From Deltaproteobacteria bacterium (GTDB taxonomy: Bacteria; Desulfobacterota; Desulfarculia; JACQYL01), in NCBI GenBank assembly GCA_016208165.1, contig JACQYL010000026.1, positions 7,228-71,227 of the forward strand: a stretch of 64,000 nt of DNA, given 5' to 3'. This document shows positions 26,648 through 36,219 of the stretch, piece after piece; positions within the stretch are counted from its first letter, which is position 1; each line of letters starts with the position of its first letter. The notes beneath the pieces were generated by a model. It was not told the DNA's origin and made no database searches. It worked only from the letters and a program-made list of their open reading frames with translations. The translations under genes were made by a program, and so were the position numbers.

Positions 26648-28012
26648 TCAGTTCTCCACTTTCATGGTGATGTTGAAATTCTCGAGACCGCCGCGTTTGA
26701 CCACTGGTGAAATGAATTCAACATCCTTGAAGTGCGGCGAATTCTCCAGAAGCGGAATCAGCTCCGAAGCGCTGGTCGAGTTTCCCCGGATGTTGATGGT
26801 GTCGTTCTTCAGATCGAAGGTTTGAAGCCAGGAATGCTCGGGGATCAGAGGCGTGAGCTGCAGCAGAACCTCGAGGGTGTTCCTTTGATGCACTCGTGTG
26901 AGCGCTTCCATGTCCTTCTGGACGCGCTCCAATTTGGCGCGTTTTTCGTCAACAGTCTTGATTTGCGGAGAAAGGGATTCGTACTTGGCCTCTAAGACGG
27001 TCAGCGTCTTCTTGATCTGAAGGTAGGGAGACGCCAATGTGGCGACGCCCAATAAGACGGCGATCAGGCAGAGGACCATGAGAAGATATACGGGTCCCAT
27101 TTTGCGTTTCTTGCGTTTTTCCGGAGCCAACAGGTTGAGACCGAAATCCGTCCATTCCATGCCCCGAAGAGCGGCGCCCGCGGCGTGAAAAGCTTCTGGA
27201 GAGTAAGGAAGAAGACTCGCCTCCTTGAAGGTCTCCGCAAGATCCACGCGTTGAAACGGTTCCGGCAGATCCGGGCCGGCCCCCTCCGGATCCTCGATGC
27301 AGGGCGTTTCCACCGGCCCGGTGACAGCCCCGTTCACCAAGGTTCTACCCCGCTCGGCAAAGAACTGATCGGAGGTTTCCTGATCGTTCTTGGGGATTCT
27401 CCTCCAATCCAGTTCGTTCTTGCCGAACCAGGCTTCGAACTCCCAAACGCGTGTTCCCGGAATCAGCAGCACCGATGGGAAACGGATACGCCGTTTCCGG
27501 TGAAGCCGCCGAACCATCGGGAGACGGGCGGAAAGCGGCGGCTCCAGTCCGACGGGCGCCAAACCGGCTTTGTCGATCAGGTTCCAGTAGAAATCATAGC
27601 GGGCGCGCTTCAGCGCGGCCAGGAGAACATTGAATTCGTGCCGGTCCTTTTTGGGAGCTGTGAGCACCAGGTAGTCAAGCAGTACGTCCTCTCGCTTGAA
27701 AGGAAAATAGTTCTCGAATTCGAATTCCAGTAATTCATCCAGGTTTTCGCGAGCGGCTTCCGGCAGCTTAACCTTTTTCAGGACCACTTCTTCATTGGGA
27801 ATCACAGCCCAAACTTCTTTCAGTCTGATCCGGTTCATCACCAGATATTCAGCGATTCTGGGCGCAACCGCTTCTCGGGCGTGGTCGCCGGAGTCCCCCG
27901 CGGGATAGGGAAAGGACATCAACTGCTCGGTTCGTTTTCCGCCTGCGCCCTTGCGCATGTGGACCAGCGTGGCTGCATGAGCGTCGAAATAGAGTCCAAG
28001 TGATTCAACCAA
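26648..28012 (-). CDS. gspL: GspL-like platform protein (PilM/PilN-type fusion)
   Basis: A 454-residue protein. Residues 1-290 are an actin-like cytoplasmic domain (GLYFDAHAATLVHMRKG; FEFENYFPFKREDVLLDYL), which docks the GspE ATPase. A membrane helix near 310-332 leads to a coiled coil and a periplasmic ferredoxin-like domain (SWLQTFDLKNDTINIRGNSTSASELI) of the PilN type. The start is TTG, with GGGTGTC upstream; no nearer ATG is available. It recruits the ATPase to the pseudopilus platform. Confidence 0.82.
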   Translation of the reverse strand: MVESLGLYFDAHAATLVHMRKGAGGKRTEQLMSFPYPAGDSGDHAREAVAPRIAEYLVMNRIRLKEVWAVIPNEEVVLKKVKLPEAARENLDELLEFEFENYFPFKREDVLLDYLVLTAPKKDRHEFNVLLAALKRARYDFYWNLIDKAGLAPVGLEPPLSARLPMVRRLHRKRRIRFPSVLLIPGTRVWEFEAWFGKNELDWRRIPKNDQETSDQFFAERGRTLVNGAVTGPVETPCIEDPEGAGPDLPEPFQRVDLAETFKEASLLPYSPEAFHAAGAALRGMEWTDFGLNLLAPEKRKKRKMGPVYLLMVLCLIAVLLGVATLASPYLQIKKTLTVLEAKYESLSPQIKTVDEKRAKLERVQKDMEALTRVHQRNTLEVLLQLTPLIPEHSWLQTFDLKNDTINIRGNSTSASELIPLLENSPHFKDVEFISPVVKRGGLENFNITMKVEN

Positions 28013-28071
28013 AAGACACCCTTTATGTACCGTCAGTGACTTGTAGAAAAAGAGTTCATGAAGATGTTGGT

Positions 28072-29121
28072 TTAGTATGCGGCGTCAAGCCAGCGGAGAA
28101 TCTCGTAAGGCTTTTGTCGGTTGCCGGCGTTGTATTGCACCAACGCTTGAATCTCCGTCGTGGCCCCGGTGGTCAACGCTCCCCTGCAGCGGAGAGAAAA
28201 GATCTTGGGCTCTTGCTCGAACGTTACATAGCCTTCGATGGCATTATACACATCATCGCCCAAGGTAATACGGTAGTCGTTCTGGGTTAGAAATTCAGAG
28301 CCTCTGCTGTTTCTAAGTTCGACGACGCGTTCTATCAATCCGGGTCCGAAAAAAGGAACCGCGCGCAGCACCTCCGTGGGTGCAAAATTCAGATTGATGC
28401 GGCCGCTCGTGTTATTTACGGTCAGACAATCGATCAAGCGCAGTGGACGCCGCCCCTTTTGCCCTTCTTTTTCCGTTTCAGATCCGCTTTCTTCATTACT
28501 GCCCGAAGAAATGGGGGCGTACAGGATCGCTTCCGTGACACCACGAACCAGAAGCAACTCTTCGACCGTCTCGAAATTCGCGTTCTTTGCTTTGTAAGAA
28601 GGATTCAACGACTCATAATAATCGTCTTCCGCTCCGTTCATACGATGCAGGTTGTCCGAGTCTTTCCAATCCTGAATGGAGTCCAGGATCACATTCCGGT
28701 CTTTCTCATCCAGTTCGGTCGAATCGAGAAGACCGCGCAACAACACAATGGATGAAGTGTTCAGATCGATCTTCCCCTCTTCCGTAAATATGCGCACGGC
28801 TATGGAGTCGTTGTCCAGTTTAATCGAATTTTCCTCTCCGTCAAAGCCCCAAAGATCCTTGGTCTCTTCCTGCTGTTCGCTCAGACTCTTGTTTGATTGA
28901 TCTTTTACGTATGTCTGCCTCCGTTCGATCTCGGCAATCGCCACGTCGAAACCGGATCGTGCGAGAAAGTACGTCTTCGCGTCGTCCAGGTAGTTACGGG
29001 CGATGCGGGACTCGAGTCGCATACTCGAAGCGAATTCGAAGGCGATTACCGTGAGGAAGACGACTACCCACAAAACCAATATAAGGGCGAACCCTTTCTC
29101 ACGGTTCACGGGGATTGCCAT
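28072..29121 (-). CDS. gspK: Minor pseudopilin GspK
   Basis: A 349-residue protein with a prepilin-type N-terminus, EKGFALILVLWVVVFLTV. It lacks the Glu at position 5 of the mature protein, which is normal for GspK. The large soluble domain (SFSIN-like helical insert) includes RINLNFAPTEVLRAVPFFG near the C-terminus. GspK caps the pseudopilus tip with GspI and GspJ. It overlaps the end of gspJ by 23 bases. Confidence 0.9.
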   Translation of the reverse strand: MAIPVNREKGFALILVLWVVVFLTVIAFEFASSMRLESRIARNYLDDAKTYFLARSGFDVAIAEIERRQTYVKDQSNKSLSEQQEETKDLWGFDGEENSIKLDNDSIAVRIFTEEGKIDLNTSSIVLLRGLLDSTELDEKDRNVILDSIQDWKDSDNLHRMNGAEDDYYESLNPSYKAKNANFETVEELLLVRGVTEAILYAPISSGSNEESGSETEKEGQKGRRPLRLIDCLTVNNTSGRINLNFAPTEVLRAVPFFGPGLIERVVELRNSRGSEFLTQNDYRITLGDDVYNAIEGYVTFEQEPKIFSLRCRGALTTGATTEIQALVQYNAGNRQKPYEILRWLDAAY

Positions 29122-29860
29122 GCCCTGAGTCCTGCTTGCTAGAAGAGGGACGTCTCCCGGAGAAGGAACCTTTTTGAATTCCGGGTCGGCCGCCGGTTGA
29201 TGAGACCATGGTCTGGGCCTGCACGCTCATTTGCATGACAGCGGTGACATCTTCATCCGGGTCCGCGTCTCCGACGACAAGAGCGATCCGTGCAGGAAGG
29301 GAAGTTTCATTCTGATCCCACGCATCCATCCATTTGCCCGCCTCCGGATCATCGCTCCCCTTGCTCTGCTTGTAATATCGAAAGGAGAGTTCTTCGTTGG
29401 ACCGCGCCAAGGTTTCGTAGTTCTCATCGTCGATCTTCTCGTCGAGCTGATCCTTGTCCAGAAGCTGCTCTTCGTAGACGTCGATCACGTACCCTCCTTC
29501 GTCCAGTTCGAGTATCTTATAGCTCGCCCTTACCAGGCCTCTTGTCCCGCCCCAGCGAAGCGAGTAGGCGCTCACAAAATCCAGGGAATCGGCTTCGCCT
29601 TCCAAATAGACCGTCCCTTTCTTGGACTTGTACGGGAACGCGCTGCGGACTTGTTTGGCAATCTGATCCCATCCGTAAATCCGGTCCTGGGTGTCCTCGA
29701 CGATGCGGTCCGCCCGTTCAAAGCACCGGGTTCCCAGATGGAAGGCGCCGGAAATAGCCGAAACCATGATGCCCAGAATGGTCAGGCTCACTAACAACTC
29801 CATCAGGGTGAAGCCTGCGTCCGATGGACACGAATCAGATGTGGAATGCCATGGATTCAA
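29099..29860 (-). CDS. gspJ: Minor pseudopilin GspJ
   Basis: A prepilin signal AG-FTLMELLVSLTILGIMV marks the mature N-terminus with Glu5. The soluble domain follows (RIYGWDQIAKQVRSAFPY). The start is best placed at TTG 29860, ten bases after the gspI stop, giving a 16-residue leader and 253 residues in all. Longer starts would run back through gspI. The C-terminal tail is basic and disordered. It forms the tip complex with GspI and GspK. Confidence 0.85.
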   Translation of the reverse strand: MNPWHSTSDSCPSDAGFTLMELLVSLTILGIMVSAISGAFHLGTRCFERADRIVEDTQDRIYGWDQIAKQVRSAFPYKSKKGTVYLEGEADSLDFVSAYSLRWGGTRGLVRASYKILELDEGGYVIDVYEEQLLDKDQLDEKIDDENYETLARSNEELSFRYYKQSKGSDDPEAGKWMDAWDQNETSLPARIALVVGDADPDEDVTAVMQMSVQAQTMVSSTGGRPGIQKGSFSGRRPSSSKQDSGHGNPREP

Positions 29861-29870
29861 AGAGCGTTCT

Positions 29871-30302
29871 CTATTGTTGTTCAGTGACGGTTGTCTGTGG
29901 TTTCGGGACCGTCTTGAGCGCTTTAAGGTGGACGCTACGTGTGCGGATGCCGCTTTGCCACTCCACGCTGAGGTCACAGGAGTATATGATAAACGGAAAC
30001 GTCTCTTCTGCGTCCTCAACATCCAGGTCCAGATAGGGAGTGATGGTCACCCGCCAGCTATACACATCGTCCAAAGCGCCCCCTTGGGGCCAGTCCTCAT
30101 TCTCGAAGGTTTCGTCCTGCCCCAGAAGGCCGTCCATCAGCCGGCGACCCAGGAGCGCGGCCTGGGCGGTTTCTTTGGCAACGGCGGCCGTATTCAAGGA
30201 ACTCGAGAGCAGTTCGATCACCGTGGTCAGTACGAGGCCCATAAGGGTAAGGGCGACCAATATTTCAAGGAGCGTAAAGCCTCGCTGGTTACTTCTTCTC
30301 AT
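29871..30302 (-). CDS. gspI: Minor pseudopilin GspI
   Basis: A 143-residue protein with a short basic leader (MRRSNQRG) cut before FTLLEILVALTLMGLV, Glu5 present. The soluble part (AALLGRRLMDGLL onward) fits GspI, which nucleates the pseudopilus tip. ATG 30302 is preferred over a TTG at 30314. It overlaps gspH by 14 bases. Confidence 0.87.
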   Translation of the reverse strand: MRRSNQRGFTLLEILVALTLMGLVLTTVIELLSSSLNTAAVAKETAQAALLGRRLMDGLLGQDETFENEDWPQGGALDDVYSWRVTITPYLDLDVEDAEETFPFIIYSCDLSVEWQSGIRTRSVHLKALKTVPKPQTTVTEQQ

Positions 30303-30912
30303 CCAAATCCACAAGCCAAACTTTGCCGTTCAAGGGACTGACGCGGAGCAGGTGTTCGTTTCGACGGGCATCTTCGAAACGTATTTCGCCCCCGCTGGAC
30401 GTTCCACGTGCATAGAACGTGAACGTATACTCGTCATCTTTGCCTTCGCCGTACGTCTCTACACTTACCTCCTCGATCTTGAGCGACTTGGGAAACTGAA
30501 TTTCGATCGGGCTGAAAGCCCTCACCGCGGAACCGGCCCCCGCTTCGTCACCGTCCGGCGGCGGTTCCGGTGCAATCGCAACCCCGTTCTCGGACTCTTC
30601 AGCACTGCTCAGCGTCAGTTTTCCGTTCTCGATGTCCACGGTTACATCCATGTTTTCCCGACGGAATACGGCTTCCGCCCGGGCCCTTCTCATCATCGCG
30701 GCGGCGGATCGCAGTCCCTTCCTGTCGAAGAGGAAGTCAAGACTGTCCGAGAATCTTGGGACGACGATGGCCCCCGCCAGAGCCAGGATGATAAGAACCG
30801 TAATTAATTCTATGAGAGTGAAGCCGGCAGACCAGGCGTTACTGGTCCTTGCTTTTCCAGCTGACGATGTCCGTGCTGTTGCCGTCTCCGCCCTCCTGGC
30901 CGTCTTCACCAT
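30289..30912 (-). CDS. gspH: Minor pseudopilin GspH
   Basis: The mature N-terminus is FTLIELITVLIILALAGAIV with Glu5. The soluble domain has a GspH-type strand pattern and ends KVWLVDLDEKK. ATG 30912 gives a 30-residue basic leader and 207 residues, and it overlaps gspG by 74 bases, which is long for this family. No other ATG, GTG or TTG lies close to the cleavage site, so the start is uncertain. GspH sits beneath the tip complex. Confidence 0.8.
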   Translation of the reverse strand: MVKTARRAETATARTSSAGKARTSNAWSAGFTLIELITVLIILALAGAIVVPRFSDSLDFLFDRKGLRSAAAMMRRARAEAVFRRENMDVTVDIENGKLTLSSAEESENGVAIAPEPPPDGDEAGAGSAVRAFSPIEIQFPKSLKIEEVSVETYGEGKDDEYTFTFYARGTSSGGEIRFEDARRNEHLLRVSPLNGKVWLVDLDEKK

Positions 30913-31270
30913 AGGATGTGATGTCATAGTCACCGTGCTCGCCGGGGCTTTTGTATACGTAGTCATTGCCCCAGGGGTCCCTCGGGATTTCTTTCTTTAG
31001 ATATGGGCCGGCCCAGTTTGAGAGATCCTCGGGCTTTTCCATGAGGGCCTGAAGCCCCTGGTCCGTGGTTGGGTACTTGCCGTTGTCCAATCGATAGGTG
31101 TCCAAAGCCCCTGAAAAGATTTCGATCTGGGTCTGGGCGGCCTGTTGGCGCGCGGTATCCACACGTCCGAAGAGTCGAGGGCCGACCAGGGCAGCCAAGA
31201 GGCCCAGTATAATCAAGACCACCAGAAGCTCGATCAGCGTGAAGCCTCCGCAATGTTTTCTTACTCTCAT
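30839..31270 (-). CDS. gspG: Major pseudopilin GspG
   Basis: A 143-residue protein. The nine-residue leader MRVRKHCGG is cut before FTLIELLVVLIILGLLAALV. The GspG signature follows (KYPTTDQGLQALMEKP, then PYLKKEIPRDPWGNDYVY). It polymerises into the pseudopilus that pushes substrates through the secretin. TAAGGAGG upstream is the strongest ribosome binding site of the operon, in line with high demand for this subunit. Confidence 0.95.
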   Translation of the reverse strand: MRVRKHCGGFTLIELLVVLIILGLLAALVGPRLFGRVDTARQQAAQTQIEIFSGALDTYRLDNGKYPTTDQGLQALMEKPEDLSNWAGPYLKKEIPRDPWGNDYVYKSPGEHGDYDITSYGEDGQEGGDGNSTDIVSWKSKDQ

Positions 31271-31297
31271 GAAGCGATCCTCCTTAGTATGATGTTG

Positions 31298-32512
31298 TCA
31301 GAGCGGCAGTTGATTGATGCTGAATATGGCCGACAGCATGCTCACCACGATGAATCCGATCATCAGGGCGACAACCAATATCATAACCGGTTCCATCAAT
31401 GCGATGATTCTTTTTACGGCAGTTTGGAATTCGCGATCATAATTGTCGGCTACTTGAAGCAGCATCTGATCCAAGGTTCCCGTCTCTTCCCCTACCTGGA
31501 TCAAGTGAAGCGCCAAGGGAGGGAACAACTTGCTCTTCATCAGCGGCGCTGCAATGCCTTTACCGCCTCGCACCTGACTGGTGACTTTGTCCAAAGCGCT
31601 CGATATGACCCTGTTCTGCAATACGTCTCTGACGATCTTCAATGCCTGTAAAAACGGCACGCCGCTGTTCATGAGCGTCCCCAGCGTACGTGCAAATCGA
31701 GCGGTTTCAATCTTTTGGGCCAGGCCGCCTATGATGGGTGCGCCAAGCTTTAGACGATCCAATAAGAACCTGCCGTTTTCCGTTCGGAAGTAATACCGAA
31801 CGCTCAAAAAACAGCCTAGGAGCAGCAGCAGGATCGCCCACCAGTAAAATCGGATGATCTTGCTTGTCGTAAGGAGAATCGTGGTGCTTAATGGCAGCGA
31901 TTGTCCCACCGATTCGAAAATACTCTCGAATTTCGGAATAACAAAAGCCATCAGGATCACCATGGACAACGTGCCGACCGTTACCAGCAGTGAAGGATAA
32001 ACGAGCGCGGAGATGAGGTTCTCTTTCAACTCCTGCAGCCTGGCCATGTATTCTTCCAGCCGTTTGAGCACGACGTCGAGGACGCCTCCCACTTCGCCCG
32101 TTCGGACCATCGACGTATACAGCTTTGGAAAGGCCTTCGGATATTCCTCCATCGCGTCGGCCAGGCTGTCTCCACCTTCCACCTTGTGTAGTATTTCGCC
32201 AATGACGTCGGAAAGTTTCTTCTTTTCTGATATTTCCGCCAGAATCGCCAGCGATCGGTCCAGGGGAAGCCCGGCTCGGATGAGCGTGTAAAATTCCTGA
32301 GTAAAAATAACCAGATCCTTCTGGGTAATCCTGTTCCCGAAACCGGGAAGCTTGATTTCCATTTGGATCGAAAGGCCTTTTCCCGAGACGTGCAGCGGAA
32401 TGTTTCCGGTGGCCTGAATCATCCGAACGGCATCCGTTCGGGAAGGCGCCTCCAATGATCCCTCGGAAATCTTGCCGTCTCTGGTGGCGGATTTGTATTT
32501 GAAGGTGGGCAT
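31298..32512 (-). CDS. gspF: Inner-membrane platform protein GspF
   Basis: A 404-residue protein with two T2SF domains and three membrane helices (about 170-190, 220-240 and 372-395). Conserved blocks include FTQEFYTLIRAGLPLDRSL and GTLMNSGVPFLQALKI. GspF is the core platform protein that GspE acts on. It begins four bases after the gspE stop. Confidence 0.95.
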   Translation of the reverse strand: MPTFKYKSATRDGKISEGSLEAPSRTDAVRMIQATGNIPLHVSGKGLSIQMEIKLPGFGNRITQKDLVIFTQEFYTLIRAGLPLDRSLAILAEISEKKKLSDVIGEILHKVEGGDSLADAMEEYPKAFPKLYTSMVRTGEVGGVLDVVLKRLEEYMARLQELKENLISALVYPSLLVTVGTLSMVILMAFVIPKFESIFESVGQSLPLSTTILLTTSKIIRFYWWAILLLLLGCFLSVRYYFRTENGRFLLDRLKLGAPIIGGLAQKIETARFARTLGTLMNSGVPFLQALKIVRDVLQNRVISSALDKVTSQVRGGKGIAAPLMKSKLFPPLALHLIQVGEETGTLDQMLLQVADNYDREFQTAVKRIIALMEPVMILVVALMIGFIVVSMLSAIFSINQLPL

Positions 32513-32516
32513 CGGA

Positions 32517-33943
32517 TTATTCTTCCAGGGTCACACGCAGCAGCTCGGAAAAGGATGTAACTCCTTGAAGAACCCGTAAGGCTCCGTCGGATCGCAGTGT
32601 TCTCATGCCTTCCTTCATGGCGGCTTGTTTGATCGTGGACGAGTCCGAGTGACCGAGGATGAGTTTTCGGACGTTTTCAGTTACGCGAAGGAATTCGTAT
32701 ATCCCGGTTCTACCGCGATAACCGGTGTGGGCGCATTTCTCGCAGCCCGTCGGTTCGTAGACCCAGGTGTCGCCGTGATCGCCATTCACTCCCAAGTCAC
32801 CGAGCATGGCTCGATCGGCTCGAACTTTCTTTTTGCAGGCAGGGCACAGAACCCGCAACAGGCGTTGAGCGATAATGGCCAAAAGGCAGGATGAGAGAAG
32901 GTAGTCCTCTACGCCCATTTCCAGGAGGCGGGATACGGCGCCGGCTGCGTCGTTGGTGTGCAGCGTGCTGAAGACCAAATGACCGGTCAAGGCGGACTGA
33001 ATGGCAATCTCGGCCGTTTCCGCGTCGCGTATCTCTCCAATGAGGATGACGTCGGGGTCCTGCCGGACGATATGATCTTCTTATCGGATGAATTGATCTG
33101 CTCGAGGGCGCCATATAGAGAAGTGGTCTTCCCGCTTCCGGTGGGTCCGGTGACCAGAATCATGCCGTACGGTTTTCGGATTAACGCGGAAAAGACGCCT
33201 TGTATGTCCTCGGGAAGGCCCAACCGCTTCAAATCCAATCGTACGGTGCCTCTGTCCAAAATACGCATGACCACGCTTTCCCCGAACAGCGTGGGAATGG
33301 TGGAAACCCGGAAATCGATTTCGTTGCCCTGTATCAGCATCTTGATCCGCCCGTCCTGTGGTAATCTTCGCTCGGCGATATCCAGTTTGGACATGATCTT
33401 GACGCGAGACAATACGGCGGATTGAAGCCTTCGAGGGGGAGACTCCATGTCCTGGAGTACTCCGTCGATCCGATAACGAACCTTGAAACGGTTTTCGAAC
33501 GGTTCCAAATGAATGTCGCTGGCTCCCAGTTCGATGGCCTTTGAAATGATGAGGTTAACCAGCCTTATGACAGGCGCTTCCGACGCCATGTCTCTAAGGA
33601 CTTCCACACTGTCCTGACCTAAGACGTCCGGGTCCTCCTCTCCGATTTCTCCGACGATACGTTCCATGGTCGAAGCGCCCTGTCCATAGAGCCGTTCTAT
33701 GGCATCCATGATGTCGTCTTCGTTTCCTGGACGGGGGCATATGCGCAGGCCGGTAGCCATCTGCACGGCTTCGATGGTGTCGATGTCGTCCGGACGCGCC
33801 ATGGCGAGGGTGAGTTCGTTGTCCTCTCTTTCGACAGGAACCACGAGGTTAAATCGCATAAACTGAGGAGTGAGACCTTCTATTATGACGGGAGCCGACG
33901 GGAATTCCTTCTCAGATACTTCCCCGAGAGATTTGGTTTCCAT
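32517..33943 (-). pseudogene. gspE: T2SS ATPase gspE with internal out-of-frame deletion
   Basis: The upstream frame (33943 to about 33071) carries the N2 domain (GASDIHLEPFE), LPQDGRIKM and Walker A GPTGSGKTT, then reads through SSDKKII into unrelated residues and stops at 32987. The second frame resumes at [16 protein letters not shown] (Walker B) and runs through the His box TLHTN and the zinc site CPAC/CEKC to 32517. Comparison with the intact ATPase at 5389 shows about 32 residues plus one base missing near 33070, including the catalytic Asp box TVEDPVEY. As written, the gene cannot give a working ATPase. It is either a true pseudogene or a sequence error. The start ATG touches the upstream stop (TAGATG). 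Confidence 0.85.
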
Positions 33944-35368
33944 CTACATGCCTTTTCCCGAAAGCATGACGGGAATCGTTTTAAGAAGAATTTTGAAGTC
34001 CAGCTCGAGGCGCCAGTTGTCAATGTACTCCAAATCCATGTGCATCCACTTCTTGAAATCCACTTTATTGCGAAGTCCGCTCACCTGCCACAGACAGGTG
34101 AGGCCCGGCTTCATGCTCAGACGCCTCATCTGCCATCGTTCGTACAAAGCTACTTCCTGGGGCATCGGAGGACGCGGCCCTACCAGGCTCATGTCGCCTT
34201 TCAACACGTTAAGAAGCTGAGGCAGTTCGTCTACGCTGGTCCTGCGAAGCCACTTTCCGATTCCTGTGATGCGTGGGTCGTTTTTGATCTTGAACACGGG
34301 GCCGTCCATTTCGTTTAACGGCATCAGCGAGTCTCTGAGCTGTTCCGCGTTGGCTATCATGGTTCGAAACTTGTAGATGATGAACTTTCTTCCGTTCAGT
34401 CCGCAGCGGGTTTGACGGATAATAGCGGGTCCCTCCGACGTCAGTCTGATGAGAAACGCGACGGAGGCCATGAAAGGCGAAAGAAGCAGGAGCAGGAGGA
34501 AAGAAAGGCACCGATCCATCACCGCCTTCAGGAAAAGAGGAAGGCCGTCTTTGGGTATCGTGGAAAAGGAGATCAACGGGATGTCGTTAAGTTCCGATAG
34601 CTCGGCTCTGGCAATGACGTTGGGAAAGAAGTTCAACGCCACACGGGCCTTGACCCCTACGTCTTCGAGGAAGAGAAAGACATTCTCCAATTCGGCCAGT
34701 TTCTTTCGGGTCACCAGAAACAGGACCTCATCCACCACCTCTTCCATCACGAAACGCTCGAGGTCGTTTATGCTGCCCAATATGGGATACCGGGCCCGAA
34801 TCTCGGGGATAACGTCATTTTCTCCCGGAGTCATGAATCCCAAAATGCGAATTCCCCACCAACGGGTCTGCTCGATCATTTTGGCGAATTCCAGAGCGCG
34901 TTTGTCGTCGCCGACCAGAACCATGTTTCTGAAGTTGTATCCTCTTTTCCGCACCCAACGGCTGACCATGCGGATGATTACGCGCATGATCACCAGAAAT
35001 ACGAAGTCGACCATCAGAAAGCAGAGAATGAAAACTCGGCTCAAGATGACGTCGTATTTCAGCAGAAATATGACAAAGCCCAATACCAGGCCGCCTAAGA
35101 CGACCACCTTGGCAAGTATCCACGCTTCCTTCAGGATGCCGGTGGTCCGGTACGATCTGTATGTTTTAAAATACTTGAGCAAAATAGCCCAAGTGGGGAT
35201 GAGGAACACCAATAGCTTGAGGTAGTGACTTATGTGGAACAGTTCTTGAAAATAAGGCGCCGGGAACCGGTTACGGACCCAATAGGTGAGTAGAAACGCG
35301 CCCACCGTGACCGCAAGATCCATAGAATACAGCACAAACTCGATCGCTTTAGCCCGTTGCCTCAACAT
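33944..35368 (-). CDS. Polyprenyl-phosphate sugar-1-phosphate transferase
   Basis: A 474-residue protein. Four N-terminal membrane helices precede a nucleotide-binding-like domain (VLVGDDKRALEFAKMI), a fifth helix near 275-295, and the C-terminal bacterial sugar transferase domain (YKFRTM; DELPQLLNVLKGDMSLVGPRPP; LRPGL-like MKPGLTCLWQVSG). It transfers a sugar-1-phosphate from UDP-sugar to undecaprenyl phosphate, the first step of exopolysaccharide or O-antigen assembly. It overlaps the glycosyltransferase gene by 20 bases and abuts gspE. The sugar is unknown. Confidence 0.92.
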   Translation of the reverse strand: MLRQRAKAIEFVLYSMDLAVTVGAFLLTYWVRNRFPAPYFQELFHISHYLKLLVFLIPTWAILLKYFKTYRSYRTTGILKEAWILAKVVVLGGLVLGFVIFLLKYDVILSRVFILCFLMVDFVFLVIMRVIIRMVSRWVRKRGYNFRNMVLVGDDKRALEFAKMIEQTRWWGIRILGFMTPGENDVIPEIRARYPILGSINDLERFVMEEVVDEVLFLVTRKKLAELENVFLFLEDVGVKARVALNFFPNVIARAELSELNDIPLISFSTIPKDGLPLFLKAVMDRCLSFLLLLLLSPFMASVAFLIRLTSEGPAIIRQTRCGLNGRKFIIYKFRTMIANAEQLRDSLMPLNEMDGPVFKIKNDPRITGIGKWLRRTSVDELPQLLNVLKGDMSLVGPRPPMPQEVALYERWQMRRLSMKPGLTCLWQVSGLRNKVDFKKWMHMDLEYIDNWRLELDFKILLKTIPVMLSGKGM

Positions 35369-36179
35369 GGAACCGCTCCGTACTCGGATTTATCGGATAG
35401 GCCTTACATCCGCTTTGTTTAAGAGAGAATTTGAGATAGCTGATGAAATGTTCCCAGTTCGCCCGGCTGAAAGGCTTTGAAGCGCTGCGGCGAATGTGAT
35501 CGTGAATCATGACGGCCTCCGGATGATACACCACCCTCCAGCCGCGACGCCGAAGACCCATGCACAAGTCTACGTCTTCGAAATAGAGAAAATAGCGACG
35601 ATCGAAGAGCCTGTTGCCCGGATACAGGGCCTCCCTGCGGACCAAAAAGGCGGCGCCAAGCGCCCAGTCAACGTTCCTGACGCTCCTGTGATCGAAATCC
35701 GTCATGAGGTGCCGATCCACATGCACCTTGCCCATAAGCCGGTGTAAGGGCGTGCGTCTCAGGATGACCGTGGGCAGATCATAGAACCGCCTGCAAGAGA
35801 GCTGCAGCGAGCCGTCTTGATTCAGGAGTTTGGGGAATACCGCTCCCACGTCCGGATGGTCTTCCAAAAATCGGTACAAAATGCCGACGGAATGGGGAGA
35901 CACCGTGACGTCGGGATTCAGGTTGAGTATGTATTTCCCCCGGCTTATACGGAAGGCCCGATTGGCCGCTGAAGCGAGGCCTTCATTGTTTCCGCTGGAA
36001 ACCAACGTGATGGGCTTGGGACCGTTTTCACATATGCGGGCAAGCTCCTCATCGCGTCCGGAGCCGTTGTCTACAACAATACATTCCGCCGTCGCAGGTA
36101 TGAACGCTCGAGACAACGCGTCGAGGCACCTGACGAGACGGTCCGGAGTTCGATAGTGTACGATTATGACGCTGAGCAT
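35349..36179 (-). CDS. Family 2 glycosyltransferase (rhamnosyltransferase-like)
   Basis: A 276-residue GT-A fold enzyme: SVIIVHYRTPDRLVRCLDAL at the start, VVDNGS, the NLNPDV motif in the DXD position, and the acceptor-side YFLYFEDVDLCMGLRRRGW. It probably adds a sugar to the lipid-linked product of the next enzyme. It has its own promoter at 36220-36248. The ATG lacks a clear Shine-Dalgarno sequence. Confidence 0.88.
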   Translation of the reverse strand: MLSVIIVHYRTPDRLVRCLDALSRAFIPATAECIVVDNGSGRDEELARICENGPKPITLVSSGNNEGLASAANRAFRISRGKYILNLNPDVTVSPHSVGILYRFLEDHPDVGAVFPKLLNQDGSLQLSCRRFYDLPTVILRRTPLHRLMGKVHVDRHLMTDFDHRSVRNVDWALGAAFLVRREALYPGNRLFDRRYFLYFEDVDLCMGLRRRGWRVVYHPEAVMIHDHIRRSASKPFSRANWEHFISYLKFSLKQSGCKAYPINPSTERFHVEATG

Positions 36180-36219
36180 CTATTTAGCTTCGTACCGAAA
36201 GGTGTTTTCCAGACGATCT

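Noticed and set aside
32987-33110. Programmed ribosomal frameshift in gspE
   Set aside because: No slippery heptamer is visible and about 32 conserved residues are absent altogether, so a shift of reading frame alone could not restore the protein.
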